Shown piece after piece: positions 1-10,593 of a stretch of 64,000 bases of DNA. The notes beneath the pieces were generated by a model, which saw nothing but the letters and a program-made list of their open reading frames with translations, ran no database searches and had not been told where the DNA came from. Origin of the DNA: Tupaia tana (taxonomy: Eukaryota > Chordata > Mammalia > Scandentia > Tupaiidae); NCBI GenBank assembly GCA_026018925.1, contig JAKSZU010000003.1, positions 193,977,256-194,041,255 of the forward strand, given 5' to 3'. The stretch's first letter is position 1, and every line of letters starts with the position of its first letter. The translations under genes were made by a program, and so were the position numbers.

Positions 1-683
1 AACTTGAAATCGGACCCTACATTAAACATCTCCAGTGCTAAGAGGTATACTAGAAAACAAAAAGAATGCCTGCAAAGATGTTCTCTACAGTTGAAGTGAA
101 GACGGACCATAGGTGATGCCCCACACAGAACCTGTAATTTAAAGAGTGCAGCTTTCCTCACTTAAGGAGGCTTGCAGTTTGGCATTTACATTCTCTTCCT
201 GTACTGGGCTTGTGTGTGGAAACTGGACAGGGCTCTAAAGACTTCAACTTCTCTGAGTATCTGTCATATGTCAATGTAATGTCTCAGCAATCCTTGACTT
301 TTCTGCCTGGAGAAGGTAAAGCTAACCTACAAGAAAGTTATGAAGTGGGTATTTCATAAATTACTTGCAGTGCTTTAATCTTTTGGGGGGCTCATTGATC
401 TCTTGTCAGGATCTACTCTCCTCTGCTCGCCAGTCCCCCACCTCTGAGATGCACAGTCACTAAGTGGCTTCATATTTTAATCCATCCTAAAGTTAAAATA
501 TGTGTAAAAGCCCACCTGATCCATTTTTTCACATTACTGTCTTTCTGTTAACAGAACACAGTTATCTTGTGATTTTCAGGCTCTACCTTCCTTCAAGTGC
601 CTTATGTAAGTGCTCTGCTCTCCTGTTTGCTAAACCTGCTCCATGCCCAGTTACACCCATCTACTCAGTTCTACCCTTTACAC

Positions 684-813
684 CAGGGCTTCTCAAGAGA
701 TGGAGCAGAGTCTCCTGCTCATAAAAGGAGAGTTTTTCTTTAGACCTACTGCAAAACCAGTGAGTTCTTCAGGTGATTCTTAGAAAGACTAAATTTGGAG
801 AAGCATTGTTCTT
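684..813. mobile_element. MER5-like hAT-Charlie relic
   Basis: The ends read CCAGGGCTTCTCAAG and GAGAAGCATTGTTC, a degraded inverted pair typical of the MER5 group of non-autonomous hAT elements. An internal TTCAGGTGATTCTTA matches the usual MER5 interior. It appears to sit inside an L2 stretch. Confidence 0.55.
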
Positions 814-839
814 TGTCTGTATTCACTTCCCTGTTTCCT

Positions 840-1075
840 TCTGGAATGTTCTCTCATTCTCGTCAGCTTTTGTTGTCCTTTTAATCCCCTCCTTTTATGA
901 CATTTTCCATATCCATTCTACTATGACTGGTCATTGGAGTAACTATTGCTTGGAGAGTGCAAATTTTTAAGTGTAGGCATCATGTGTTAATTATCTTTGT
1001 AATCCCCACAGTGTCTGTTATGGTGCTTTGTACATACAGGTGAATCAGTAGATTCCTGAGGAATAAATGAAGTGT
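840..1075 (+). mobile_element. L2 LINE 3' end, ancient
   Basis: It resembles the tail of L2: a cytosine-rich stretch, then a TAATCCCCACAGTGTCTG-like core, then GAGGAATAAATGA. Untranslatable and old. The MER5-like relic just upstream may split it from further L2 sequence at about 600-683. Confidence 0.5.
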
Positions 1076-1143
1076 CCACTAGCACCAGAACTAGAAATAT
1101 AAATGGGGTTCACGGTGTATGTAGATTTCTTTTTCTTCTTTTC

Positions 1144-1335
1144 TTTCTTTCTTATACTTTCAACTATTGTATATCATCATATTCATTATAAAATGAATTT
1201 TCCCAGTAGGAAAACACTTGTATATTAGTCCAGTTAAAGGGGTCATCATACATATTACCATCAACAAATAATTTTCCATTTTTGTGTCCCTTGACTGTTT
1301 TGCTTTTTTCCTTTTCCCCTATATAGATTTCTTAA
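1144..1335. repeat. unclassified interspersed repeat, copy 1 of 2
   Basis: It shares ATTAGTCCAGTTAAA, a CATCATACATATTA-like block and AATTTTCCATTTTTGTGT with 14980-15150, in the same order and orientation. The two copies are about 80% alike by eye over about 170 bp. I cannot assign a family. A LINE 3' UTR in reverse or an LTR piece are possible. Confidence 0.5.
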
Positions 1336-1796
1336 GGTTAAATGTCAATAAGCTAGTGGGTAAAATATTTTTAGTCAGGAAATCTTTCTTGGTGACCTAG
1401 ATATGAAAACATGCATATGACCTCATTCTTTTTCGGTACATAAGGTTTTACATCAAATAAAGGTTACTCTTTCTATTCAGGGTTAGTAGTGAACAAATTA
1501 TTATCTCAAATAGTTAGCATTGTCCATCAGGAAGCCCCTGGAAGAATCACAGTATACAGAGGAGATGCTCCAAGGATCTGCCTCCAGGAGCTTTTTACAC
1601 TGGACACCTCTTGATTGCAGGACCATAGTCTGAGCAGTCTGAGGTTTCTTGAACCCTGGTAGTATTAACTCCAGACCTGGGTGCATTATCCTGGGAACTA
1701 GGCAGTCCACTTGAGTGTTCAATGCCGCTGTCTAAATGCTAGGAAACTCTTCTCTTTTTGATTCTGTACTAATGGAAGAATTTATTGTCCAGAAAG

Positions 1797-1915
1797 GGAA
1801 TGAGAATGTGAGCTTCTTTGGAGATACATCTTATCTTGCTCATGTTTGTAAAACAGTGTCTGGCACCCATGAATGGTTAAGAAAAGCTTGGCAGATATAA
1901 ACCATAAATGAATGT
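1797..1915 (+). mobile_element. possible L2 3' end
   Basis: The order GTGAGCTTCTTTGGAG, AACAGTGTCTGGCACCCAT and ATAAATGAATG follows the L2 3' end at low identity. A MIR tail is the alternative. Confidence 0.4.
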
Positions 1916-2028
1916 CATATTCTTGCATTTCTTTGGATTATTTACCAGTGTGAAAATTAAAAAAAGAAATGTCTTGATCTCCAAGACAGTACATTTGTAA
2001 GCTCCACTGAGATTCTTGAAAAAATAAT

Positions 2029-2290
2029 CTTTTTTTTTTTTGAGGGTTTTTTGCTATAGGGTGCGTGTGCTCGCCAGAAAGACAGAGAGAGACAGAGAGA
2101 CAGAAAGTGAGAAATCACCCCCCAAGGGGGATGGACATGCTGCAATCCCTTCTCCTCTATTCTCTCAGGATCTTGGGCATGCACGCACATGTGCCCAGTG
2201 TGAGTTTAAGCCACTGGGTCCAGGACTCGAACCGCAGTCGACTACATGGGAGTCCAGTGACATAGCCATTACGCCAACTGCTGGTCCCCC
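2029..2290 (-). mobile_element. long tRNA-derived SINE (family A)
   Basis: Reverse orientation: poly-T, then TTGCTATAGGGTGCGTG, a GA-rich block, the C-rich hairpin block, a degraded B box and the head complement AACTGCTGGTCCC. Full-length copy of about 260 bp. Confidence 0.88.
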
Positions 2291-2761
2291 CCAAAATAAT
2301 AATTTATTGGTATTAACTAAGTTGTTATGGCAAAATTATATATCAGTGTCCCTGGCTACCACCCATTGAGCATTCTCTTCTTTATTGTCATTGTGCTTGC
2401 TCACTGCTAGTATTTGTCTCTCTGTTTTCTTTTCTCAGACCAAATGGGAATACCTTGAGTTTATTACATGACTTTAGAGTGATTTCAGACCTCATACTGT
2501 AGCTGATGATCTCCCTTTGCTACGTGATAAATAAGAGCTTAAAAAACTGTTACTTGTGGAGGGAGGGGGACAATGAGGAGGCATGAGGCAGGAGCAGAAT
2601 ACATGTAAGGTCGTTAATGAGATAATGCAAGCCATACATGTATATTCAGGGGGGAAAGAGGGACAGCATAGAAGGTTAATCTATTCTATGTACCAAATAT
2701 GGAGCTCTTTGTCCCTAAAGAAACAGTATTGTCAATCTGTGTATTAAAAACTAAGGTAAAA

Positions 2762-3021
2762 GGGGGCCAACTAGATGGCATGGTGGTTAAGGCAGTTGGA
2801 TCCACACTACCGACTGAATGGTTTCAGTTGCAGACCTGCTGGCTTGAAAAACATGCCAGGTATGTGTGTGTGCCCCAAATCCTGAGAATAGAATGGAGGA
2901 GAAGAGATTGCGGTGTGGTTATCTCCTCTAAGGGGTGCTTTCCCACTTTTTTTCTCCCTCTGCCTTTGTCTCTCTCTGGTGAGTGTATGCTCCCTATAGC
3001 AAATTTTAAAAAGCAGGAAAA
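2762..3021 (+). mobile_element. long SINE family A, older divergent copy
   Basis: Starts GGGGCCAACTAGATGGCATG with the tRNA-like head. It keeps the GGAGGAGAAGAGATTGCGG body and ends TCTCTCTGGTGAGTG plus an A-rich tail. Lower identity than the 14617 copy. Confidence 0.8.
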
Positions 3022-3067
3022 AATATGAAATGAATAAAAATGAGGAAAAAGTTCTTATCATTTTGGG

Positions 3068-3265
3068 AAACATTAGGTATAATGCAGAACTGGATTCAAA
3101 TCCTAGTTCTGTCCTTTAAGTCTCTATGACTTCAGCCAACTTACTTTTATGAACCATTAATTTTCTCAGTTGGAAAAGGAAAATGATGATACTTCCTTGC
3201 AATGTGGTCATAAAGGTCAGTGATATTGAATGCAGAGCAATTAGTACAGCACTTGTGACAAAACA
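3068..3265 (+). mobile_element. MIR SINE relic
   Basis: CTGGATTCAAATCCTAGTTC, then a GACTTCAGCCAACTTACTT segment and a CTCAGTTGGAAAAGGAAAATG segment follow the MIR order (B box, core, 3' region). Old and diverged. Confidence 0.65.
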
Positions 3266-4894
3266 AATTTCAGTCAATGATTTCAGTCATTATTGTTCTC
3301 AGTGACCCATAGTGAGACCCTTAAACCCTGCTCTGTGACCCAGGCATAATGAATCTGAGAACGGTCCTGTCTGGCTTCATATAGAGCCCAAGCTTATCAG
3401 AGCATCCTCCCTCTGAATTATTATATTAGAAGATTATCTTCTCTGCTTTTCTTCTTTCTACCCGGATTTCCATGTTAGCATGTGGAATTAATGTATTTAA
3501 GTTTAAATTCCTGGTCTGCTTTCCCTTGAATAGGGCCTCTACAGTGGAGGTAATTTTTGACAAACTCTCTTTTAATTGTAATAAAAGAAGGGGAAGATAA
3601 GCTTCCTTGAGGATGTCCAAAATTTTAGGTCCTTATCAGTAAAACAGATAAATATTAGCAAGCCAGGACTGGTGTAAAAGGATCCCACACCCATCTGCTG
3701 GGGAAATATCAGGGCCTTGGGTCCTCTCTTTATGCTGGAGATCAAGTTGTTTTCAACCTGAGATTCTTTGCTAATGAACTTCAATCATGTGTTTTCTCTC
3801 CTCCAACTAACACTCCCATTGGCTTTTCAATGCAATACTGACCACTGCTTATCTCGGGCTGCCTCCATTTTCCATAGAGAGCATTTTCAAATGGAGATGA
3901 AACAGAACCTCTGGATAAATCATATGCCATGTAAGAATTCTTGTTATGTAGAAAACTAAAGCAGGGGAAGGGACCCAAAACAGGTGCATCTCATGACTTT
4001 TCAACAACTCTGTTATCTTAAATCCTAAATTCATCTTTCTGGTTTTGTCCATATTACCTGACCCTTGCCCCAGTTGCTTCCTTTGCTGAAAAATGTAAAT
4101 AGATGTTTATTGACAATGAGGCAGGATCCTGACTCCAGTTTTTTGAGTTTAGGCTGGAGAGCATGAGCCCCTCACAACCTGCCCCCTATAAGACCTGTCT
4201 TAATTTATCAAACAGAAGGAAGGAAACTCTCTTTGCAAAAAAGAACAAGGTACTTGCAGAAAATAACTGTGGAAACCGGGTTGCTTCTTGACCTCTAGCC
4301 ATGTTCTGATAGCCTGAGGTTGGGGGCCATGGCAGTAATTTGTACTCTAGTGGGATGGTCAGGTAAGAGCCTTTATCCTCCGGTATCATCTCTTTGTCCT
4401 GAAGCAAATTAAGTGTTGTCTCAGTAGTGGGTAAGGATTTATGTTTGCTTTAATGTTGCCTTAGAAACAGATTAATTGCTTAGCTTTGAAACTTTCAGTC
4501 AGCAAGAATTACATAGAAGGGAATTCCAGGTCCTAATGAAGGCAAGTCAGGGAGTTCCTTGGAATAACCCCAGCTACCAATCAACAGAATGCGATAAGGC
4601 TATCCAATACACTAGACTATTGGGAATGCCATCCTGTTCCTTTTCTCTGAGTCTCTCCTCCTTGATAGTCAAAAACATCTACAGTTTCCAGCAGGTGGTG
4701 GGCATTCCACTAAATACTCTTCAGACCTCTTTGCTTAAAGGCTCTTCCTCACCTTTTATGAAGGCAGTTTGATAAAGATCTATTTTGGATGTATGTGCTT
4801 CTACTCCTTATATTATGTCCTCTCCCTTCAGCACTGGAATGCTCCCAGCTAGATATCTATTCATCACCCTTTGAAGTGTCATTCAGGTCTGTCT

Positions 4895-4929
4895 CTATAG
4901 GGACAGACTGTCCCTATAGGGACAGTCTG
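4895..4929. repeat. overlapping perfect palindromes
   Basis: Positions 4904-4929 are a perfect 26-bp palindrome (CAGACTGTCCCTA followed by its complement). Positions 4895-4919 are a second one with 12-bp arms (CTATAGGGACAG) around a single A. Together they make a partly tandem 19-bp unit. No protein or element is recognised around it. Confidence 0.9.
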
Positions 4930-5134
4930 TTTTGGGATTGTCTGTTTTGTTTCAGAATAAATAGTGAGCAGAAGATAAGTTGATATTCTTGATACCTCTG
5001 TCATAGAGACTCATTTGGATGATGTAATGGTTATTCCTAAGTGAGCACTGACCATAGGCATGAGTTGATGTGAACCCATCATAAAAATCAGCCTATCCCT
5101 TGTTCCAGAGTTCAATAGATCAAGAATATAAGGA

Positions 5135-5410
5135 GGGACTGACAGGTGGCATAGTGGTTAAGGTGCTAGACTCCTATGTGGTCTGCCATGGTTTGAATCC
5201 TGGACCTGGCTGCTTCAAATTCATACTGGGTGTGTGTGCATGCATGCCCAAAATCTCAAGAGGAAAATGGAGGAAAAGGGATTGTAGCATGTCCATTCCC
5301 CCTGAGGAGTGAGTTTTCACTTTCTGTGTCTCTCCGTCTCCCTCTGTCTCTCCAGTGAGTGCACCTGTTGTAGAGCAAAATCTCACTCTCAAAAGACAAA
5401 CAAACAAACA
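5135..5410 (+). mobile_element. long SINE family A
   Basis: Starts GGGACTGACAGGTGGCATAG, has GGTTTGAATCC as B box, and ends in TCTCCAGTGAGTGCACC, then a CAAA-repeat tail. It lies about 60 bp from the inverted copy at 5470, so the pair could fold into a hairpin in the pre-mRNA. Confidence 0.85.
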
Positions 5411-5469
5411 AAGATGGTAAGGAATCCAGGCAGCATACCAAAATATTTATGGCCTTAATTTTTAAATTA

Positions 5470-5729
5470 AAAAAAAAATGTTTTAAGAGAGACTTTTATT
5501 ATAGGGTGCGTGTGCTCACTGGAGAAACAGAGACAGACAGAAAGAAAGAAATCACCCTCCAAAGGGGGATGGCCATGCCGCAATCCCTTCTTCTCCATTT
5601 TCTTCTTTGGATTTTGGACACAAATGCACATGCGTCCAGCGTGTTTTAAGCCACAGGGTTCAGGACTTGAACCACTGTCGATGACGTGGGAGTCCAGGAA
5701 TATAACCATTAAATCATCTGCTGGTCCCA
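5470..5729 (-). mobile_element. long SINE family A
   Basis: Reverse copy from A-tail complement and TATTATAGGGTGCGTGTG to TCTGCTGGTCCC. Full length. Confidence 0.87.
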
Positions 5730-5770
5730 TACAGCCTTTATTCTTATCTTCCTGATTAATTTTTCTCTCT

Positions 5771-6038
5771 TTTTTTTTTTTTTTTGGAGAGGTTTTTGCT
5801 ATAGGGCGCGTGCAATCGCCAGACAGACAGAGAGAGACAGAGAGACAGAAAGCGAGAAATCACCCCCCCAGGGGGGATGGCCATGCCGCAATCCCTTCTC
5901 CTCTGGTCTCCTCTCAGGATCTTGGGCACACACGCACACGTGCCTGGCATGAGTTTTAAGCCCCCGGATCCAGGATGCAAACCACAGTTGGCTACATGGG
6001 AGTCCAGCGACATAGTCATTATGCTAACTGCTGGTCCC
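5771..6038 (-). mobile_element. long SINE family A
   Basis: Reverse copy in the same direction as its neighbour 40 bp away. It has a 19-bp poly-T, GCTATAGGGCGCGTG, the complete C-rich block and AACTGCTGGTCCC. One of the less decayed copies. Confidence 0.9.
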
Positions 6039-6839
6039 TCTTTCTTTTTTTAAATTTTATGGAAATATATATTTGAGAGCAAGACAAGGTGGATTAGGTA
6101 GAACTGTTGGACTCTCATGATGGGAGAAAGACCATAACAGAAAAGAGACAAAAGGATAAAGAAGGAACTCATATTTAAATAATACCTATCACATATTCTC
6201 ACATGCATTTGGTTTGGTAGTAATTTAATAAAGAAAGAAATTGATTTCCAGAGTTTGTGCAGTTGCTTCATTGCCAATAAGTTACATCAGTGTTTTGTGT
6301 CCAATTGATTTCACAAATTATAATTCTGTCTCCTTTTGAGTATAATTGTGATGCTTTTAGTTAACCTCAGAAGTCCCTCTGCTTTTTCTTTAGTAGTGAT
6401 GATGGATTTATACTAATCCGTCTCCCTTTGTACACTTAATACACTTTCGGCTAAGAACATATTATGAGATATAGGCTAGGGCAGGGATGGAGGGCAGGGC
6501 TTAGTCTTGGTTGCCCTGAGAGATCATCCTAACAGTGCATGAAAGGAGAGGTTGCAAGGCAATTGCTAAATGACCAGAGAGTGAAGGACAGCTGTCTCTA
6601 GGAACATGCCAGCTCACATGTTACACCATAGTTATTGGTGCATGTCTGTTTGAGTTCTATTCCATAAGATAAAAGCCAGGCTGTTGGAAACCTTCCACAA
6701 GACTTTTGCTAACTACAGCCTCCTAACCCTATATTGAAGCCAAGAGGCTTTCCAGTGGGCTCGTCCAAACCTAAGTCCAATCATTCTCTAAGATTACTTC
6801 ACACATTTAGGGATGAAATAATGGGATAGCCAATTATAT

Positions 6840-7000
6840 CAGCCTGGGAAACAGACCAGGATTTGAATCTTAGTTCAGGAGTTCATGTATACATTTCTAC
6901 AATGATTTAATCTGCCTACCTCTCAGTTATCCCACATCCAAAATGGGCTAATAATGCCTAGTACATAATACTACTTAATATATGTTATTAGGGCAAGGTA
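6840..7000 (+). mobile_element. MIR SINE relic
   Basis: CCAGGATTTGAATCTTAGTT, CCTACCTCTCAGTTATCCC and AATGGGCTAATAATGCCTAG follow the MIR order. Confidence 0.6.
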
Positions 7001-7224
7001 CATTGCACAGCTCCAGAGGTTGCTGTTCATGTGAACTATAACAGAAAGAGAAACATGGTGAGTTGTGTAACACAATAATTGTCATTATTATAAATATTAG
7101 ATATAATTGATACACATAAAGAATTTAGCATGGTGTGTACTGCAGTGTTTAAGAATGGAATCTAGTGTTGTTATTCTCTCTGGCAATTGACTATTATTTG
7201 CTGTAGTGCTATTTTGAAAGTTGT

Positions 7225-7500
7225 TTCTATGAAGGAGAAAACAAAATAGTTTCAGGCACAGACAAAACAATCTGCAGAGGTTTGGAGGTAAGAAAGTGCT
7301 GTTTTGTTCAGGGAATGTAAAAGAATTTCTGTATTCTGGTGTTCAGTGGTTGGATTATAAATATCATAAACAACCTATTGAGAGGTTGGGAGTTTGTCCT
7401 CAGGGCAGTAGGCAACCAATGAAGAGCTTTAAGAGGGGTGAGAGTATTGATCTGCATTTTAGGAAGTTCATTATGGCTGAAATGTGAAGAATGGAATGAT
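7225..7500. repeat. ancient mammalian interspersed repeat, family unsure
   Basis: AGGCAACCAATGAAGAGCTT, TTAAGAGGGGTGAGAG and GATCTGCATTTTAGGAAG recall a widespread ancient repeat with a tail of this kind in many mammals. I cannot name it with confidence; L2-related is possible. Confidence 0.4.
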
Positions 7501-7799
7501 AAGATGCAGTAGTAATTTGAAGGAAGTAGTTAATTATACTAATTTAATTATATCCATTTTAGAGACAGAAACAAGTTTGACTCTTTTCAATGTTTTTGTG
7601 TGGCTCTGCTATTTATTACAAATATTTAACCTTTCTGATCCTTAGTGGTCCTCAAGACATTTTAAGTTGTAGGTCTTTCAAAAGGGTCACTATAAATGTT
7701 TCTCTTTAAATGTCAGACCTCTTCTCTACCATTTTGTATGTCTTCTAGGCATTGGGATCATTTCTAAATCAGTTTTTATTACAATAGCCAAAAGCTTAT

Positions 7800-8465
7800 C
7801 TACTGGTTGCTACCTTCTCCGTACAGTCTTTTCTCCACAGAAACTAATGGATTCTTCTGAATGGAAAATAAGATCATATCACATGTGATAGGAACCTCCC
7901 CATAACTTCCACATTACTCCCAATGAGTGGATCCAGACGGATCACAAGAGTCACGGTAACCTCATGATCCGTCCCACTGCATCCCCACTCCTGAGCCTTG
8001 CTCTCCTCTTGGTTCATTAACCTCTTGCCACCCTGGTTTCTCTGTGGTTATAGACTGTGCCAAGCAATATTCTAATCAGGACCACTTGCTTGGTGTTCTC
8101 TTCTAGCCTATATCCATGAGGCTTGACCCCCTGCATCTTTCAGGACTTCCCTGAAGTGTTACCTTCTCAGAGAGGCCTTCCTAAACCATCCAACGTAAAG
8201 TCATGTGTGCCATGTATGTGCATGTACTGGCACCCTCACACTCCCTGTTCTCTTTAGGTTGCTTTCTTTCCCCAACCCACTATAACACTCTTTGCTACCT
8301 AACATTTTTATTTATTTATTTATTTTTCTTGTTTCTTAGACTGTAAGCCTGGTGTAGACAGACTGTGTTTTATTCATTGGTGAATTCTCAGGACCTGGGA
8401 GAGCCAGGGAGTCATTCTAATGTAGACATTGTGTGTTCATAAATATATGGGCTAAATGGATGCAT
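7800..8465 (+). mobile_element. L2 LINE 3' portion
   Basis: The sequence follows the L2 end: cytosine-rich CATCCCCACTCCTGAGCCTT, then TCAGAGAGGCCTTCCTAAAC, then CTTAGACTGTAAGCC, then GTGTTCATAAATATATGG. No open frame remains. Confidence 0.65.
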
Positions 8466-8469
8466 AAGG

Positions 8470-9700
8470 GAGTTGGAGCTAGATTTTCCACAATTCTCAC
8501 ATGCTGGTTGAATGTCTGCAGAGACCCTATAACCCACTCAAGCCCTGAAGTGACTGAGCAAACATGCTGTCTATGATCTTTTGCATATGTTGAAAATGTG
8601 TTTTGTTTATTTTTTAGCCTTTTACTTGGACTGGAAGTCTACCACTATAGCCCTCTACTGATCTTTAGTATGAGAAAAATGTCAAAAAGGCTTATTTCTT
8701 GATAGTGAGTAGCTAAAAAGGGCTTTAGGGCATAGTGGAATCTCTGAGAGCTGCCAGAATATGCTGGGCAGGGGCTTCGCCTAGGCCCTGGTGCCCATGG
8801 TCAGTAGAGCCATCAGCAACAAACATGGGCCGGGAACACAGGTGAATATAGAGCAGCTTGCAGCCAGCTTAAAGCCATGAAACCCTCTAACCCAGCTCCT
8901 GTTTTAACTTTTTCCAGTCCATAGGCTGAGCTCTGACTTAGACCCCTTCCTACTACTGCTTTATCTGATGTCATAACTGGTCCCTTTTGCAAAGTTTTCC
9001 ATATCAGAATTCCCCTGAATTGAAACAGACCTTCGTGCACTTCAGTGCCCCACTGACACTACCCCAAGCCCTGGAGGTGATATAAGGTCTGTGCTGAGTT
9101 TTGCTTGAGCTGGTGCCTGAATTTAGGGCCATGGGGGCTCAGTCTATTGCTTTATTTACCAGCCTTTATGCTAAAGCTCAGTGACTTTGTTGCCCTATCC
9201 TTAACTGCTCTCAGCTTTTTTTCATAGGTATACTTTGTGGTCACTGTGGTTGTGCCACATGAACTAATTTGGATGGAATTATTCCTTGTGCATTTTTTGG
9301 TCACTTGAACCCCCTACAGAACTGATGTGTGTTTCAGAATGACCATGGAAAGTATGAAGGTATAACCGACACCAAGATGGAACATTTTATGGCTGATTTC
9401 ACAGTCTGCCAGCCCCTAACACACAACCAGGCCTGGGCCTGGTTATCTCCCTTCCCTGTTGTGAACAGCCTGCAGATTCTAAAGCAGTCTCTGTACACAG
9501 ATGTGAATAACTATGCTGGAAGAACCAGATGCCCAGCTGCTAATGTATCAGGAGACCTGTGCTTGCTGGAAATTAGGAGGAAATGTGCTCTCATCAGAAC
9601 ATGCTTTTAAAAACTGTACTTAATGTGCGGAAATACTGCATTAAAGCAGATTTTTTTCCCTCTCAACAAATACTATTGAGATTTTAAAATAAACCCAATT
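8470..9700. other. unidentified stretch, comparatively GC-rich
   Basis: About 1.2 kb with no SINE, microsatellite or convincing exon. A 93-codon open frame at 9329-9610 has no recognisable domain. The stretch could be an old LINE 5' region or unique intron. Confidence 0.3.
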
Positions 9701-9706
9701 TTCTTT

Positions 9707-9940
9707 GTTTTATTAATGATAGTGTATATGCGTGCACAGAGGGAGAGAGAGAATCACCCTCAAAAGGATTTTGTCACACTACAATCCCCTCCTCTCAGTC
9801 CTCCAACTCAGCAGGATCTTGGACACATGTGCATGTCAGATGTGTTTCAAGTTGACCAAGCTGGGGATCTGAACCTGTAGTCAGCCGAGAGGTTTCCAGC
9901 ACCACAGTTCAGTAAGCTACTAACTACCATGGAGGCTGGG
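9707..9940 (-). mobile_element. old tRNA-derived SINE (family C)
   Basis: It shares TTAATGATAG, a GAGAGAG run, GCTGGGGATCT and a GAACCTG-type B-box complement with 20076-20315. More decayed than family A. It is the last SINE before exon 2. Confidence 0.55.
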
Positions 9941-10536
9941 CCACAATTGAGATTTGATAGCAGGCAATCTTGGAGACTGTTCTATGCTTCCAAGTAAGTG
10001 TGGAATAATAGGACATGATTTCATGAAACACAGTATAGGGTAAACTCCAGAATTGAACACAATCACATCATCATGCCTTGTGTTGGTGGGATGTTTCAGA
10101 GTTTGCATTTCAAAAGCATTAATCTTAATAAGGTGCTTTTAGCAAAGAAACAATTTCTGGAAGATGATGTATTGCTAACCAAATTTTAAAAGAAAATCTG
10201 CTTTAGCAATAAGAATAATATTAATGCTTCAGAAGTGTTTTGATTTTTTTTATCTTGTTGGGTATTAGCATGCATAAATGTGTACTTAATAAGGCAAGTC
10301 TATAATTGAACTTTTCATTTCCAGTAAGTCAACTGTGGATCCTGCTCAGTGAATGAAAACTGCATGTAGAAAATTCACAAACAGAGAGCTTAAGTTGTAA
10401 ACTTTACAAAGGATTGCTTAATCACTGATGGATTCTTAGAATAATGATTCACCATAGATTTTTGTGGTGCTCAAATATAAACAGATTTTTGCAAATAATA
10501 ATAGAAATAAGTAATTAATCATGCTTTTGGATGTGG

Positions 10537-10593
10537 CTCTAATAATGCGATTTTTTTTCCCTCTACCCTCTTTCCCCATCTTATTTTTACCAG
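10537..10593 (+). promoter_or_regulatory. splice acceptor of exon 2 with branch site and polypyrimidine tract
   Basis: CTCTAAT at 10537-10543 fits the branch-point consensus, with the likely branch A at 10542, 51 nt before the exon. A nearly pure pyrimidine tract follows from 10551 to 10589 and ends in ACCAG. A second AG lies three bases on (CAGTAG), so a tandem acceptor could shift the 5' UTR by 3 nt without touching the coding sequence. The 33 nt between acceptor and ATG contain no upstream ATG. Confidence 0.85.

Larger units (their letters stand above)
1..10593 (+). other. SLC8A1: SLC8A1 intron 1 (3' part)
   Basis: Intronic sequence upstream of coding exon 2. In other mammals exon 1 variants are 5' UTR exons driven by tissue-specific promoters far upstream, and none is recognisable here. 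Repeats are listed separately. I see nothing identifiable in 1-600, 1085-1140, 1340-1790, 3325-4890, 4930-5130, 6040-6840, 7005-7225, 7505-7800 and 9940-10530. These are AT-rich with no sustained open frame. Confidence 0.9.

Noticed and set aside
2040-2369. Open frames rich in RQRETERQ, HAQDPERRMEEKG and similar peptides at many sites
   Set aside because: They are all translations of the long SINE in different frames and strands. The repeated peptide reflects copy number, not a gene family.
9329-9610. 93-codon open frame, possible small gene or pseudogene
   Set aside because: No recognisable domain, no supporting splice context, and length within chance for 64 kb.
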